A model generated the notes under the pieces. It saw nothing but the letters and a program-made list of their open reading frames with translations, was not told the origin of the DNA and ran no database searches. Below, piece by piece: positions 17,718 to 27,613 of a stretch of DNA of 64,000 bases. The DNA is from Comamonadaceae bacterium (GTDB lineage: Bacteria; Pseudomonadota; Gammaproteobacteria; Burkholderiales; Burkholderiaceae_C). Each line of letters opens with the position of its first letter. Position 1 is the stretch's first letter. A program made the position numbers and the translations under genes. The stretch lies in assembly GCA_947475685.1 (NCBI GenBank), contig CANJNC010000002.1, positions 53,272-117,271 of the forward strand, in the 5' to 3' direction.

Positions 17718-19016
17718 TCAGTGCAACAACAATGCGGCCCGTCTCCAAAGTTCAAGCGCCTTTGCGTGCTCTTCCTTTTGCTCCATCAACTGAGCCAATG
17801 CAATCCAAGATCGTCTTTTAAGCGAGGGCGCGATGTTTCTAGGAATGAGCAACTCCAAAAGTTGCTGTGCTTTGCCCCACAAGCCGTGATGCACACACGT
17901 TTGAGCATACAAGTACTGCAATTCGACCACTTGAGGGTGAAGACGCACCGCTTGCTCGAGCACATTCAAGTCTTGGGTGTTGGGCGCCAAAGCCAGGGTC
18001 ACTTTTTGCAAAAACAGCACCAGTTGCTCTCGCAACTCAGGTGTCAAACTCAAAGGATCTTTGTACAAACACTCGCTGTCGTGAATGAGCCACTCTTTGG
18101 CCATCTTGGATGAACCCTTTAAGCTCAAAAGCCTCTCAGCGGCCAACAATCCAATGCCTTGAATTTGACGCTCCTTGGTCTCCAAGTGGCCCCACAATTT
18201 CAGCAACTGCGCCTCATCTTTGGCCTCTGAAAGACAAGCGCCAATGAGGCTTTTGAGAAGCGTGCTTGCGACGTTTGCTGTAAAAGCTCCATGCTTGGCC
18301 AACAGCTTTGCAGTCTCTAGAGCGAATTCATTTTGCTCACTCAAACGAGCGGCTTTGAGTCTTAACCTCAAAGCCACCGTCCTTCTTGCAGCACCCGAGG
18401 ACAATTGCGCCAAACGAGACAAGGCCGCATGGGGGTCCTTGTCAGACAAATGCCAACGCGTGGCCAACAAGTGACTCGTCTCAAGGGGCTCGACTCTAGA
18501 GAGCAGCTGCAAAGAGCGAGACAAGGACAAGGCTTTTTCAAAATGGGCATCGCGCCTGAGTTGATCGCGCAAACAATGTGCAGCCTCGGCGTAAAGCAAA
18601 TGCAGCATGCATTCAAGTTCTGACAAATAACTCTCGCTAAGCGCGTGCTCCATGCGCCCAGAGTTTAAATCTTGCAAAAGCGCCAATGCTTTTTGGGCAG
18701 ACTTTTGTGCACGCAGATACCTCCCTGATGAGAGCTCAAACATGGCTTGCAACAACCCTTGTTGTACCGTCCTCTCCTTTTGGAGCAAACGCCATCTTTG
18801 CGCCCTTTGGGGCAAATCCACCAAAAGCTGTGCGCTCCTTAAAATGACATACAAGGCCACCACGCTTAAAACCCACAAGAGCATGACCAAATTCAGTGAA
18901 AGATCGACCCTATAGGGAGGCCAAAAAAGCGTCACCACCCCTTGCTTGGCACCCAAAAAAATTGACATCGCCACGGCCACAGCGAACAAGGATACAAACC
19001 AAATGGCAGCGCGCAT
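17718..19016 (-). CDS. hemY: HemY family protein (haem operon, TPR-like)
   Basis: Inner-membrane protein of the haem gene cluster; this proteobacterial HemY is not the protoporphyrinogen oxidase of that name. From the ATG at 19016 it has 432 residues. Two N-terminal membrane segments (about 5-22 and 38-60) are followed by a long helical region with TPR-like repeats (for example GRYLRAQKSAQKAL). Its start lies 1 nt after the hemX stop. Precise role in tetrapyrrole synthesis is unresolved. Confidence 0.85.
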   Translation of the reverse strand: MRAAIWFVSLFAVAVAMSIFLGAKQGVVTLFWPPYRVDLSLNLVMLLWVLSVVALYVILRSAQLLVDLPQRAQRWRLLQKERTVQQGLLQAMFELSSGRYLRAQKSAQKALALLQDLNSGRMEHALSESYLSELECMLHLLYAEAAHCLRDQLRRDAHFEKALSLSRSLQLLSRVEPLETSHLLATRWHLSDKDPHAALSRLAQLSSGAARRTVALRLRLKAARLSEQNEFALETAKLLAKHGAFTANVASTLLKSLIGACLSEAKDEAQLLKLWGHLETKERQIQGIGLLAAERLLSLKGSSKMAKEWLIHDSECLYKDPLSLTPELREQLVLFLQKVTLALAPNTQDLNVLEQAVRLHPQVVELQYLYAQTCVHHGLWGKAQQLLELLIPRNIAPSLKRRSWIALAQLMEQKEEHAKALELWRRAALLLH

Positions 19017-19017
19017 C

Positions 19018-20184
19018 TCAGTGGCCCGCCTGCGCTTGAGCAATGGCGGTCAAACTCTCAGCAAGAGAGGGCAGCTGCACTTGCTTTAAATTCGCTTGAA
19101 TGTTGTCTAACAATGAAAGCGCAACCGTTGTGCTCTTTTGATTCAAGTTGAAATATTGATGGATTTCTTTTTGAACGATGACTGTGTCTGCCTTGGCAGC
19201 GTCCAGTTGTCTGGCCAACAAAGCCATCCTTGCATTGAGCAAACGCAGTTTCAAGTTCTCCCGAACAAAAAAAGCTTGCTCTGGACTGATCAACACCCCT
19301 TGCGCTTGGTCGACTTGACTGACTCGAACGAGTCCTTTGAACTCTTGCCACACTGAGGCCAAAACCCTTTGCCACCACCCTTGAGCAATTCGTTGCGCCC
19401 AGGACACTTGCACGTCCGCCCCAAGCTCTGCAGCGCCTTCTTTGGTGTCCAAGCTTTTGTCTTGAGTTGAGGATGACAACGCGCTTGACAATGCACTCGC
19501 GCGTGCGTTACTTTCTTTGGCTTTGAGCACATCATTGGCCAAAGGCAACTCATCCATCAGCCTAATCATTTCATCCAACTGAATCAATAAATTGGGCGTG
19601 TCCGCCAAGGGGGATGCCTTGACGCGGTCCATGTCTTTGGCAATGGCACTCAGCACCCCGCTTAATCGAGGTTGGGAGAGTTTGGCCAAACGCTCTTGGG
19701 AGGTTTTTAACGCAGCAAGCAAAGGCTGCAAACTGCCCGTCAACAAGGCTTGCTGTTGGGCCAAACGAAGCGACGCGTCGATGTCCTCCAACATGCTCTC
19801 ATCTCTAGAACGCGAGAGCGTTTGCATCAAGGCATCCATTTGCGCTCTTTGCAAAACCACTTCGCTCAACTTATTTTGCGTCAATGCCAGTTTTGCAGCG
19901 GTGTCCCGAGTCAAATCAAGCGACTCTTTGGCCATGCTTTTGGCCTCCAATGAAACCAGGGACGTGTCTGCGCTTTGTCTGGCCAAGAGTTCTTGCACAT
20001 GGGAGAGCTTGTCCCAAAGATAAAAACCCACTACCACGGCCAACACACTGCACAAGGCCCAAAGCGCAGCAAAGGACTTCAAGAGCGTGCTTTTTAAAAA
20101 TGCTGGCCTAGCAGACTCCATTGCCGATGGGGCGGTGTTGAGCTCTTTTTCAGAACCATTTAAAGTTGTATCGGGCTTGTTCAT
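19018..20184 (-). CDS. hemX: HemX family membrane protein
   Basis: 388 residues. A short cytoplasmic tail is followed by one membrane helix at about 38-55 (FAALWALCSVLAVVVGFYLW) and a long coiled-coil or helical periplasmic part rich in Leu, Ala, Gln and Ser. It is often annotated as uroporphyrin-III C-methyltransferase, but I see no TP-methylase motifs, so catalysis is unlikely. It overlaps hemD by ATGA and leads into hemY, as in other betaproteobacteria. Confidence 0.85.
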   Translation of the reverse strand: MNKPDTTLNGSEKELNTAPSAMESARPAFLKSTLLKSFAALWALCSVLAVVVGFYLWDKLSHVQELLARQSADTSLVSLEAKSMAKESLDLTRDTAAKLALTQNKLSEVVLQRAQMDALMQTLSRSRDESMLEDIDASLRLAQQQALLTGSLQPLLAALKTSQERLAKLSQPRLSGVLSAIAKDMDRVKASPLADTPNLLIQLDEMIRLMDELPLANDVLKAKESNARASALSSALSSSTQDKSLDTKEGAAELGADVQVSWAQRIAQGWWQRVLASVWQEFKGLVRVSQVDQAQGVLISPEQAFFVRENLKLRLLNARMALLARQLDAAKADTVIVQKEIHQYFNLNQKSTTVALSLLDNIQANLKQVQLPSLAESLTAIAQAQAGH

Positions 20185-21002
20185 GGCATTGATTCTAGTG
20201 ATCGCAAGACATCGACCACATCCGGTCGTGACAAGAGAACAACACCAAAACCCACATCATGCAGTGCTTTGGCAATTCTTTCATGCGTGACAATGGCCCG
20301 TGCATTTGAAAAATCAACCGGTTTTAAATGAGCCACCAAGTTGTGAACCGCCTGGGAACTCGTAAAGACCCAAACATGGGTAGGCTTTAAAAATTCTTTC
20401 ACACTTTGACGCTTGTCTTCTTGCCAAACAGGGCAAAGCCTTTGATAGGCCACCACATAGACCACTTCAAGGCCATGCGCGTTGAGTTGTTGGCTTAGAA
20501 ATTCGCGTCCAACTCCCCTATCCATGTCACCCGGCCCACTGGCGTATTGATCGGTGCCTCGCACAATCAAAACCTTTTGCCCCGCTTGCACCGTGTCTTT
20601 GACACGCAACCACAAATGTTCACTGTCCCAAAGCCCAGATTCATCTTGCGGCATCCAAATAAAAGGCTCGCTGATCCCCGCTTCCAACAAAGCCGCTTTG
20701 CTTCCACCTCCCGTGGCCCAACACGGTGTGCGCCAGGCACTCATATCGAGCTCAAGATGTTGGAAAAATTGGACCACTGCTTGAGGGCTCACAAACATAA
20801 TGGCTTGGAATTGATCCAAATGTGAGCCCATGTTTTGCAGAGCACGGGGCTCGGGAGGCCCCTTGATTTCAATCAAGGGCAGGTGCTGCACTTGAAAGCC
20901 CCGACCCCTGAATGCCCTTTGCCAACTGTCCGAGGGCGCCTTTGGTCGCGTGATCACAACGGTACGCGCAACGCTGGGGTCACGCAAGGGCTGTTGGCTC
21001 AT
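20181..21002 (-). CDS. hemD: Uroporphyrinogen-III synthase
   Basis: Closes and inverts ring D of hydroxymethylbilane to uroporphyrinogen III. It has 273 residues. The family is weakly conserved; recognisable parts are VVITRPKAPSDSW at the N-terminus, LPLIEIKGP, the MFVSPQAVVQFF segment and VFTSSQAVHNL. The place between hemC and hemX supports the call. It starts 50 nt after hemC. Confidence 0.92.
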   Translation of the reverse strand: MSQQPLRDPSVARTVVITRPKAPSDSWQRAFRGRGFQVQHLPLIEIKGPPEPRALQNMGSHLDQFQAIMFVSPQAVVQFFQHLELDMSAWRTPCWATGGGSKAALLEAGISEPFIWMPQDESGLWDSEHLWLRVKDTVQAGQKVLIVRGTDQYASGPGDMDRGVGREFLSQQLNAHGLEVVYVVAYQRLCPVWQEDKRQSVKEFLKPTHVWVFTSSQAVHNLVAHLKPVDFSNARAIVTHERIAKALHDVGFGVVLLSRPDVVDVLRSLESMP

Positions 21003-21052
21003 GAGGATGGAAAATTTAACTTGGGTTTAATCAGCAAGAAAAGTGTTGAACA

Positions 21053-21994
21053 CTAGGCAGGCTTTGTCACTTGGGCGCCAGCGGCGATGAGCTGATGAGC
21101 AACCTCTACGCCCAGAGCCCGCGCTGCGCTTAAATCAGCCACCTCGGCGGTCAATTTTGCACTCACAAGGGGGCCTGCCACTTGCACATCACCCCAAGCC
21201 GCGCGCAAGGTCAAATACTCGCCATGCACGCTTGCATGCGCAGCCAAAGGCATGGAGCAACTCCCACCCATGGTTCTAGAGACCGCTCTTTCTGCCTCAA
21301 CCGCCAGCCAAGTGGTTTGGTCAGACAATGCATTCAACGCCTCTTGCACGTCATGCCGATCTGACCTGATCTCAATGCCCAGTGCGCCTTGACCGGCAGC
21401 AGGCAGCATTTCAGAGATTTCAAAGATATGCCGGATTCGCTCAAGCAGACCCAGGCGCTTTAAACCAGCCGCAGCCAACACAATACCCGCATACAAACCC
21501 TCGTCCAACTTCCTCAGGCGCGTATCCAAGTTGCCTCGAAGCGGCTCTATTTTTAAATCAGGTCGCAATGCACGAAGCAGCACGGTGCGGCGCAAACTCG
21601 AGGTCCCAACGGTTGCGCCCTGGGGTAAATCTTGCAGCGTCGCGTATCCAGGAGACACCCATGCATCTCTTGGATCCTCTCGCTCCATGACACAGCCCAG
21701 GTGAAAACCTTGAGGCAAATCCATGGGCACATCCTTTAAAGAGTGCACCGCCAAATCAGCTTGCCCATTCTCAAGGGCCACCTCAAGCTCTTTGACAAAG
21801 AGACCTTTGCCCCCCACTTGGCTTAAGCTGCGATCTAAAATTTGATCCCCTTGTGTGGTCATGCCAAGCAAGTCCACGTCCAAACCGCGCTCGGACAAAA
21901 GAGATTGCACATGATGGGCTTGCCAAAGAGCCAAACGACTCTCGCGAGTGGCAATGGTCAAGCGACGACGTTGTTGATTTGAATCCGAATTCAC
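21053..21994 (-). CDS. hemC: Porphobilinogen deaminase (hydroxymethylbilane synthase)
   Basis: Polymerises four porphobilinogen units. It has 313 residues. Catalytic D88 lies in VHSLKDVP, the substrate-binding Arg patch in [11 protein letters not shown], and the dipyrromethane cofactor is anchored at C246 in GGSCSMPLA. The start codon is GTG at 21994. The gene heads the hemCDXY run; 107 nt separate it from the reductase gene upstream. Confidence 0.97.
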   Translation of the reverse strand: MNSDSNQQRRRLTIATRESRLALWQAHHVQSLLSERGLDVDLLGMTTQGDQILDRSLSQVGGKGLFVKELEVALENGQADLAVHSLKDVPMDLPQGFHLGCVMEREDPRDAWVSPGYATLQDLPQGATVGTSSLRRTVLLRALRPDLKIEPLRGNLDTRLRKLDEGLYAGIVLAAAGLKRLGLLERIRHIFEISEMLPAAGQGALGIEIRSDRHDVQEALNALSDQTTWLAVEAERAVSRTMGGSCSMPLAAHASVHGEYLTLRAAWGDVQVAGPLVSAKLTAEVADLSAARALGVEVAHQLIAAGAQVTKPA

Positions 21995-22101
21995 GATTAA
22001 TGAACCACCCTAAAAAGAATTGAATGTGATCCTAGCACGGCAAAGACCGTTGACCACTCCGTCCAAACCCGAAACGGCCACACCCTTAGCCCGCTAACGT
22101 C

Positions 22102-23319
22102 TTATGCCGCCAAGCCTTTCAAGGCAATCGCTGGATTGGCCACGTCTTGTGGACTTGGATGGATGCCAAGCTCAAAAAACTTTTTGGCCATCATGTGATC
22201 CATCACCGCATTGACACTCTCCACGCAGGCCAAGCCGTTCTGATCGTAGTGAAAAAGAGAGAAGCTTTGCTCATTCGCACCCGGTCGTTTCACGGTCTTG
22301 GGTGAGCTCGGCAAGAGCCCCACCATTTGCAGTCGCATGGTCCCTTGCTCCGACCAAAACCATGGGGTGGGCTTGTAGGACGCGGGCTGGTCCATGATAC
22401 TTTTGGCCGCCACTTTCGCTTGGTCATTGGCGTTTTGAATCGACTCCAAGCGCAGGCCTTGGCCCACAGGTCCATAGGGAAAGACCGTACAGTCGCCCAC
22501 GGCCCAAATATTGGGCAAGGACGTTCTCATTTGATCGTCCACCACAATTGCACCCTCGCATGCAAGACCAATCGATTGAGCAAGCGTGATTTCCGCTTGA
22601 GCACCAATGCCTACCAACACGCGCTCGACTGCCAATTCTTGGTCTTGCAAGGTCAAATGCGTGAGTCGATGGGCGTTGGTCTTGTAGCCAGAGATGACAC
22701 TTTGGAGGCGAATGTCCATGCCCGCAGCCACATGGGTCTTAAAGACGTGGTCTGACAACTCCAGCGAAATGGACCTGGCAAGCAGTCTCGCACTGACTTC
22801 TAAAACAGTCACCTCTTTGCCTAGAGCATTGAGCGTTGCCGCCAACTCCAGGCCAATAAAACCACCACCGATGAACGTAAAGCGCTGAGTGCTGGCGAGA
22901 AGTGCCCTCAGGCGCTGCGCATCATCGGCGGTCCTGAGCACATGCACATTGTCCAGCTCTGGCCCCAAATCTGGCAGTCGCCTTGGGCGCGTACCGGTGG
23001 CCAACACGAGCTTAGAAAACGCCACACGTTGGCCAGAGGCCAAGTGGACCACCTGGTTTGGTAAATCAATGCCTAGGACCGCATCTGCCAAATGGACATG
23101 AATGCCTTGTTGCTCAAACCAAGTCTGCGCCCTGATCAATTGAACAGGCTCATCGTCCTTTTTAAAAAAAGCTTTTGACAATGGCGGACGCTGATAAGGC
23201 AAGCTCGTCTCCTCACAGACCAAATGAACCCGATGACCTTGACCCAATTCGGCCAATGAGGCACACAGTTGTGCGCCCGCATGTCCGCCACCAATGACCA
23301 CAATTGAGTCGCTACCCAT
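22102..23319 (-). CDS. FAD-dependent ferredoxin/rubredoxin reductase-type oxidoreductase
   Basis: 405 residues of the family that moves electrons from NAD(P)H to small iron-sulfur proteins in oxygenase and P450 chains. The FAD site is VVIGGGHAGAQ. LATGTRPRRL and the NAD site FIGGGFIGLELAATL follow. IWAVGDCT is the second FAD motif, and a reductase C-terminal domain begins at about 320 (PWFWSEQG). No oxygenase, P450 or [2Fe-2S] ferredoxin gene is next to it. It diverges from argH and lies upstream of hemC in the same direction. Electron acceptor unknown. Confidence 0.87.
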   Translation of the reverse strand: MGSDSIVVIGGGHAGAQLCASLAELGQGHRVHLVCEETSLPYQRPPLSKAFFKKDDEPVQLIRAQTWFEQQGIHVHLADAVLGIDLPNQVVHLASGQRVAFSKLVLATGTRPRRLPDLGPELDNVHVLRTADDAQRLRALLASTQRFTFIGGGFIGLELAATLNALGKEVTVLEVSARLLARSISLELSDHVFKTHVAAGMDIRLQSVISGYKTNAHRLTHLTLQDQELAVERVLVGIGAQAEITLAQSIGLACEGAIVVDDQMRTSLPNIWAVGDCTVFPYGPVGQGLRLESIQNANDQAKVAAKSIMDQPASYKPTPWFWSEQGTMRLQMVGLLPSSPKTVKRPGANEQSFSLFHYDQNGLACVESVNAVMDHMMAKKFFELGIHPSPQDVANPAIALKGLAA

Positions 23320-23459
23320 GTCTTAAATTCCTCAGGTGTTGCTCCTTCAAGGAGCGAAAATGACATCATAGGCCCCTTGGGCCTCGATTTTTAGCCATTT
23401 TAAAGGATCTCGTGCTTGAGTTGGTCCTCAACTCTTTCTCACCCTTGGCCTTGCAAGGC

Positions 23460-23465
23460 TAAAAT
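23460..23465 (+). promoter_or_regulatory. Possible -10 element just upstream of argH
   Basis: TAAAAT ends 6 nt before the argH ATG, preceded by the palindrome GCCTTGCAAGGC. If used, the transcript would start at or next to the ATG. No Shine-Dalgarno sequence lies in between. No good -35 is seen at 16-18 nt spacing, so this is weak. Confidence 0.3.
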
Positions 23466-23471
23466 AAGCCC

Positions 23472-24941
23472 ATGTCTACGAATCCCCTTGATCAAAAATC
23501 CCAGGCTTGGTCTGGCCTCTTTAACGAACCCATGAGCGAATTGGTTCAACGCTACACTGCGAGTGTCTTCTTTGACCAGCGCTTATGGCGCGCCGATATC
23601 CAGGGCTCCTTGGCGCACGCTCAAATGCTTTGTGAATGCGGCATTTTAAGCACCGAGGACTTCAACGCCATTGAACGCGGCATGAAGCAAATCGCTAGCG
23701 AAATAGAAGGCGGTCAATTCGAGTGGAAGTTGGCCCTAGAAGATGTGCACCTGAACATTGAAGCGCGGCTCACGCAGTTGATTGGAGATGCGGGCAAGAG
23801 GCTGCACACCGCCAGATCAAGAAACGATCAAGTGGCAACTGATGTGCGCTTGTGGCTCAGTGCAGAGATCGATTGGATCGTCTTGCTTTTGCGCGACTTG
23901 CAAAGCGCGCTCTTGGCTTTGGCAGAGAAAAACATTGATGCGATCCTGCCTGGCATGACGCACTTGCAAGTGGCACAACCTGTGAGCTTTGCCCACCATT
24001 TGCTCGCCTACATTGAGATGTTTTCTCGCGACGCCCAACGCATGCAAGAAATCAAAGCCAGAACCAATACGCTTCCTTTGGGATCAGCGGCCTTAGCGGG
24101 CACGAGTTACCCCATCAATCGCCTGCGTGTGGCACAGCTGCTGGGCATGGTCAATGCTCTGGGCGAACCCCAGGTCTGCCAAAACAGCCTAGACGCTGTC
24201 AGTGATCGAGACTTTGCCATTGAGTTCACCAGCGCTAGTAGCCTTTTAATGGTGCACATCAGCCGCTTGAGTGAAGAGCTCGTTTTGTGGATGAGCCAAA
24301 ACTTTGCCTTCATTCAAATTGCGGACCGTTTTACGACGGGCAGCTCCATCATGCCGCAAAAGAAAAATCCCGATGTCCCCGAACTCGCACGCGGCAAAAC
24401 TGGCAGGGTGGTGGGCCATTTGATGGGCTTGCTGATGCTGATGAAAGCACAACCTTTGGCCTACAACAAAGACAACCAAGAGGACAAAGAGCCCCTCTTT
24501 GACACCGTCGATACGGTCAAAGACACTTTGCGCATCTTTGCTCAAATGATCGCGGGCGAAAAAGACCCCACCACGGGCACTTACAGCGGGGGCTTGAGCA
24601 TTCACAAAGAGGCCATGCAAAACGCGACGCTTAAGGGCTATGCAACAGCGACGGATTTGGCTGATTATTTGGTCAAAAAAGGATTGCCCTTTAGGGATGC
24701 CCATGAAACAGTTGCCTTGGCTGTCAAGCACAGCATGAAAGAGGGCAAGGAGCTGAGCGCCCTAAGCCTGGATCAACTCCAAAGCTTTCACCCAAGCATC
24801 CAAGCCGATGTCTATGGGGTCTTGAGCTTAGAGGGCTCACTGCACTCCAGAACGAGTCTAGGCGGCACCGCTCCGGATCAAGTCAAGTCACAAATTCAAC
24901 GCCACACACTTCGTCTTCAGAAAGAATCCGCATGCCTGTGA
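23472..24941 (+). CDS. argH: Argininosuccinate lyase
   Basis: Last step of arginine synthesis: argininosuccinate to arginine and fumarate. It has 489 residues, with an N-terminus slightly longer than usual. The fumarase/aspartase superfamily signature [12 protein letters not shown], with the catalytic Ser, lies at about 291-302. [10 protein letters not shown] and the TGSSIM loop are intact. The 3' end overlaps the next gene by 10 nt. Confidence 0.97.
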   Translation: MSTNPLDQKSQAWSGLFNEPMSELVQRYTASVFFDQRLWRADIQGSLAHAQMLCECGILSTEDFNAIERGMKQIASEIEGGQFEWKLALEDVHLNIEARLTQLIGDAGKRLHTARSRNDQVATDVRLWLSAEIDWIVLLLRDLQSALLALAEKNIDAILPGMTHLQVAQPVSFAHHLLAYIEMFSRDAQRMQEIKARTNTLPLGSAALAGTSYPINRLRVAQLLGMVNALGEPQVCQNSLDAVSDRDFAIEFTSASSLLMVHISRLSEELVLWMSQNFAFIQIADRFTTGSSIMPQKKNPDVPELARGKTGRVVGHLMGLLMLMKAQPLAYNKDNQEDKEPLFDTVDTVKDTLRIFAQMIAGEKDPTTGTYSGGLSIHKEAMQNATLKGYATATDLADYLVKKGLPFRDAHETVALAVKHSMKEGKELSALSLDQLQSFHPSIQADVYGVLSLEGSLHSRTSLGGTAPDQVKSQIQRHTLRLQKESACL

Positions 24942-26092
24942 TCACGACCATTGAAGACTTGAGATGCATTGCCAAAAAACGCGTTCCAAAAATGTTCTAC
25001 GACTACGCGGATTCTGGCTCATGGACAGAAAGCACCTACCGCGCCAACGAAGAGGACTTCAAGGGCATCAAATTTCGCCAGCGCGTGGCTGTCAATATTG
25101 AGCGTCGTTCAACAGCGTCTCACATGATTGGACAGGCGGTGAACATGCCCGTGGCCATCGCGCCCACTGGTTTGACGGGCATGCAACACGCCGATGGAGA
25201 AATCTTGGCAGCCAAAAGTGCTAAAAAATTTGGCATCCCCTTTACCCTGTCCACCATGAGCATTTGCTCCATCGAAGACGTTGCAAAAGAAACAGGCGGT
25301 CACCCCTTTTGGTTTCAGCTCTATGTGATGCGTGACCGCGATTTCATTGAGCGCTTGATTGAAAGGGCTCGGCAAGCGAACTGCTCTGCTTTGGTCTTGA
25401 CCTTGGACCTTCAAATTTTGGGGCAACGCCACAAGGATCTCAAAAACGGCTTGAGTGCTCCACCCAAAATCACTTTGCGTAGCCTCTTGAATTTGATGAC
25501 CAAGCCCAGTTGGTGCTTTGAGATGATCAACACCTCTAGACGTCAATTTGGCAATATCGTGGGGCATGTCAAAGGGGTTGAGGACATGGGTTCATTGTCA
25601 TCTTGGACGGCTCAGCAATTTGACCCCACCCTAAACTGGTCGGATGTAGAGTGGATCAAAAAGAAATGGGGTGGGCCCTTGATCTTGAAAGGCATCCAAG
25701 ATGCGGAAGACGCCCAATTGGCAGTCAACTCTGGTGCCAATGCCTTGATCGTGTCCAACCATGGCGGGCGTCAACTCGATGGCGCAGAGTCCAGCATCAA
25801 AGCCCTGCCCAAAATCGTTCAAGCCGTTGGAAAAGACATTGAGGTGCACATGGATGGAGGCATCCGCTCGGGCCAAGATGTTTTGAAAGCTTTGGCCTTG
25901 GGGGCCAAGGGCACCTACATTGGTCGCTCCATGCTGTATGGCTTGGGCGCCATGGGAGAGCATGGCGTGGACAAAGTGCTTGAGATCATTCACAACGAGC
26001 TGGCGCTGAGCATGGCGTTTTGCGGTCGCACCCAAGTCCAAGATGTGGACGCGTCGATTTTGCTACCTGGCAGTTTCCCTCCTTGGATTTGA
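24932..26092 (+). CDS. FMN-dependent alpha-hydroxy acid dehydrogenase (LldD-like)
   Basis: 386-residue TIM-barrel flavoprotein that oxidises L-lactate or another 2-hydroxy acid. The N-terminal FYDYADSGS, the FMN contact region [10 protein letters not shown] and the catalytic base His in [12 protein letters not shown] are in place. [18 protein letters not shown] is the phosphate-binding part and [12 protein letters not shown] closes the core. It could be L-lactate dehydrogenase, but glycolate and mandelate enzymes share these motifs. It overlaps argH by 10 nt and is probably translated from the same message. Confidence 0.88.
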   Translation: MPVITTIEDLRCIAKKRVPKMFYDYADSGSWTESTYRANEEDFKGIKFRQRVAVNIERRSTASHMIGQAVNMPVAIAPTGLTGMQHADGEILAAKSAKKFGIPFTLSTMSICSIEDVAKETGGHPFWFQLYVMRDRDFIERLIERARQANCSALVLTLDLQILGQRHKDLKNGLSAPPKITLRSLLNLMTKPSWCFEMINTSRRQFGNIVGHVKGVEDMGSLSSWTAQQFDPTLNWSDVEWIKKKWGGPLILKGIQDAEDAQLAVNSGANALIVSNHGGRQLDGAESSIKALPKIVQAVGKDIEVHMDGGIRSGQDVLKALALGAKGTYIGRSMLYGLGAMGEHGVDKVLEIIHNELALSMAFCGRTQVQDVDASILLPGSFPPWI

Positions 26093-26101
26093 AACACTGG
26101 C

Positions 26102-26218
26102 ATGCACATGCGCAGACTTTTTTTGGCAAGTTCTTTCATGCTGGCAAGTGCCTCAAACATCATGATCAAATGGCTTCAGACCCAAGATAACGAGCCTACT
26201 CCAAAGTCTTGCTCATGA
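26102..26218 (+). CDS. Possible small ORF overlapping the dinB start
   Basis: A 38-codon ORF whose stop overlaps the dinB ATG as ATGA. The predicted peptide starts MHMRRLFLASSFMLASAS, a basic then hydrophobic stretch like a signal or membrane segment, and ends polar with a Cys. No Shine-Dalgarno sequence is seen. It may be a translationally coupled leader peptide or may be chance. Confidence 0.25.
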   Translation: MHMRRLFLASSFMLASASNIMIKWLQTQDNEPTPKSCS

Positions 26219-27609
26219 GCAGTCAACAAGGGCAAAGCGGGCATTCTTCGCAGGTGTCTGAACCTGCATCCCAATCGATGCCCGACAGTTTTGAGGACGT
26301 CTTTGACTTGCCCATCTTGTCTTTAAAGACCCCGCTTGCGACTCCACATACCGCTTTGAATCAAGGTGCGCCCCTTCAGGCCTCTGACACCCTGCCCCAG
26401 GGGTTCAAGAGACGCATTGCGCATTTGGACATGGATGCGTTTTACGCATCCGTTGAGTTGCTTCGCTACCCCCAGCTCAAAGGTCTGCCCGTGGTCATTG
26501 GGGGAGGTAAAAAAAGCTTGGCCCAACAACTCAAGGGGGCGGACCCCAGCGCGTGGAATGCACAAACGCCTTTGAACGACTTTCCGCAACTCAAAAATTA
26601 TCTGGGCCGAGGGGTGATCACCACTGCCACCTACGCAGCACGGCACTTTGGCGTGGGCTCAGCCATGGGCCTCATGAAGGCCGCTCAACTGTGTCCCCAA
26701 GCTTATCTCTTGCCCGTTGACTTTGATCAATACCGACATTACTCCAAAGAGTTCAAAGAGATTATTCTGCAGATCTGCCCTGTCATGCAAAACACTGGCG
26801 TGGACGAAGTCTATTTGGACTTCACCCATGTGCCAGGTGGCCAACGAGAAAACGGCTTGTCCATGGCCAAGTTGATTCAAAGAAGCATCTTTCAAGGCAC
26901 CGGACTTACCTGCTCCATTGGTGTGGCGCCCAACAAGTTGCTTGCCAAAATGGCCAGTGAATTCAACAAACCCAACGGCATCTCGATCTTACTTGAAGAG
27001 GATTTGCAGTCAAAAATTTGGCCCTTGGCTTGTAAGAAGGTCAATGGCATTGGGCCCAAGGCCAGTGAAAAATTAAGCGCTTTGGGCATCTTAAGCCTTG
27101 GCGACTTGGCCAAGCAAACTTTGGATCGTTTGACCACGTCCTTTGGCCCAAACTATGGCGCGTGGTTGTATGCGGTGGCCAGAGGTCAAGATGACCGAGC
27201 GCTGGAAACACACAGCGAGCCCGTCTCCATGAGCCGAGAAACCACTTTTGAGCGCGATCTCTTGGCCGCTCAAGACAAAAAAGAATTGGGGGCGATTTTC
27301 ACGCGACTTTGCGAGCAAGTGAGCGCGGATTTGCAAAGAAAAAATGTCATGGGCAAAACGGTGGGCGTCAAAATCAAATTCGACAACTTCAAAACCATCA
27401 CTAGAGATCAAACGCTTTCCTTGCCCGTCGACCAAGCGGGCGATATCCGTCACGCAGCGGCTCAGTGCTTAAAACGAATTGACCTTGGCCGACGCTTTCG
27501 CCTCCTGGGTGTGAGGGTCTCCTCTTTGGAACCCAAGGACCCCCTCAAGCCCTCAGGATATCAGCCAAACCGCTTACCCATTCAAGGCTCTTTGTTGCAA
27601 GAGCCTTGA
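26215..27609 (+). CDS. dinB: DNA polymerase IV (Y-family)
   Basis: Error-prone translesion polymerase. From the ATG at 26215 it has 464 residues. About 65 extra N-terminal residues (Ser/Gln/Pro-rich) precede the catalytic start IAHLDMDAFYASVE with the first metal-binding Asp residues. GVDEVYLDFT holds the second acidic pair. Compared with E. coli DinB an insertion of about 30 residues follows VVIGGG (KKSLAQQLKG...), before ATYAARHFGV. The helix-hairpin-helix region (VNGIGPKASEKL) and little-finger domain are present. The insertion is common in Burkholderiales homologues. No LexA box was recognised upstream. Confidence 0.93.
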   Translation: MSSQQGQSGHSSQVSEPASQSMPDSFEDVFDLPILSLKTPLATPHTALNQGAPLQASDTLPQGFKRRIAHLDMDAFYASVELLRYPQLKGLPVVIGGGKKSLAQQLKGADPSAWNAQTPLNDFPQLKNYLGRGVITTATYAARHFGVGSAMGLMKAAQLCPQAYLLPVDFDQYRHYSKEFKEIILQICPVMQNTGVDEVYLDFTHVPGGQRENGLSMAKLIQRSIFQGTGLTCSIGVAPNKLLAKMASEFNKPNGISILLEEDLQSKIWPLACKKVNGIGPKASEKLSALGILSLGDLAKQTLDRLTTSFGPNYGAWLYAVARGQDDRALETHSEPVSMSRETTFERDLLAAQDKKELGAIFTRLCEQVSADLQRKNVMGKTVGVKIKFDNFKTITRDQTLSLPVDQAGDIRHAAAQCLKRIDLGRRFRLLGVRVSSLEPKDPLKPSGYQPNRLPIQGSLLQEP

Positions 27610-27613
27610 GCGC

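Noticed and set aside
19018..20184. HemX as an active uroporphyrin-III C-methyltransferase
   Set aside because: No SAM-binding or TP-methylase motif is visible; the protein is one membrane helix plus coiled coil.
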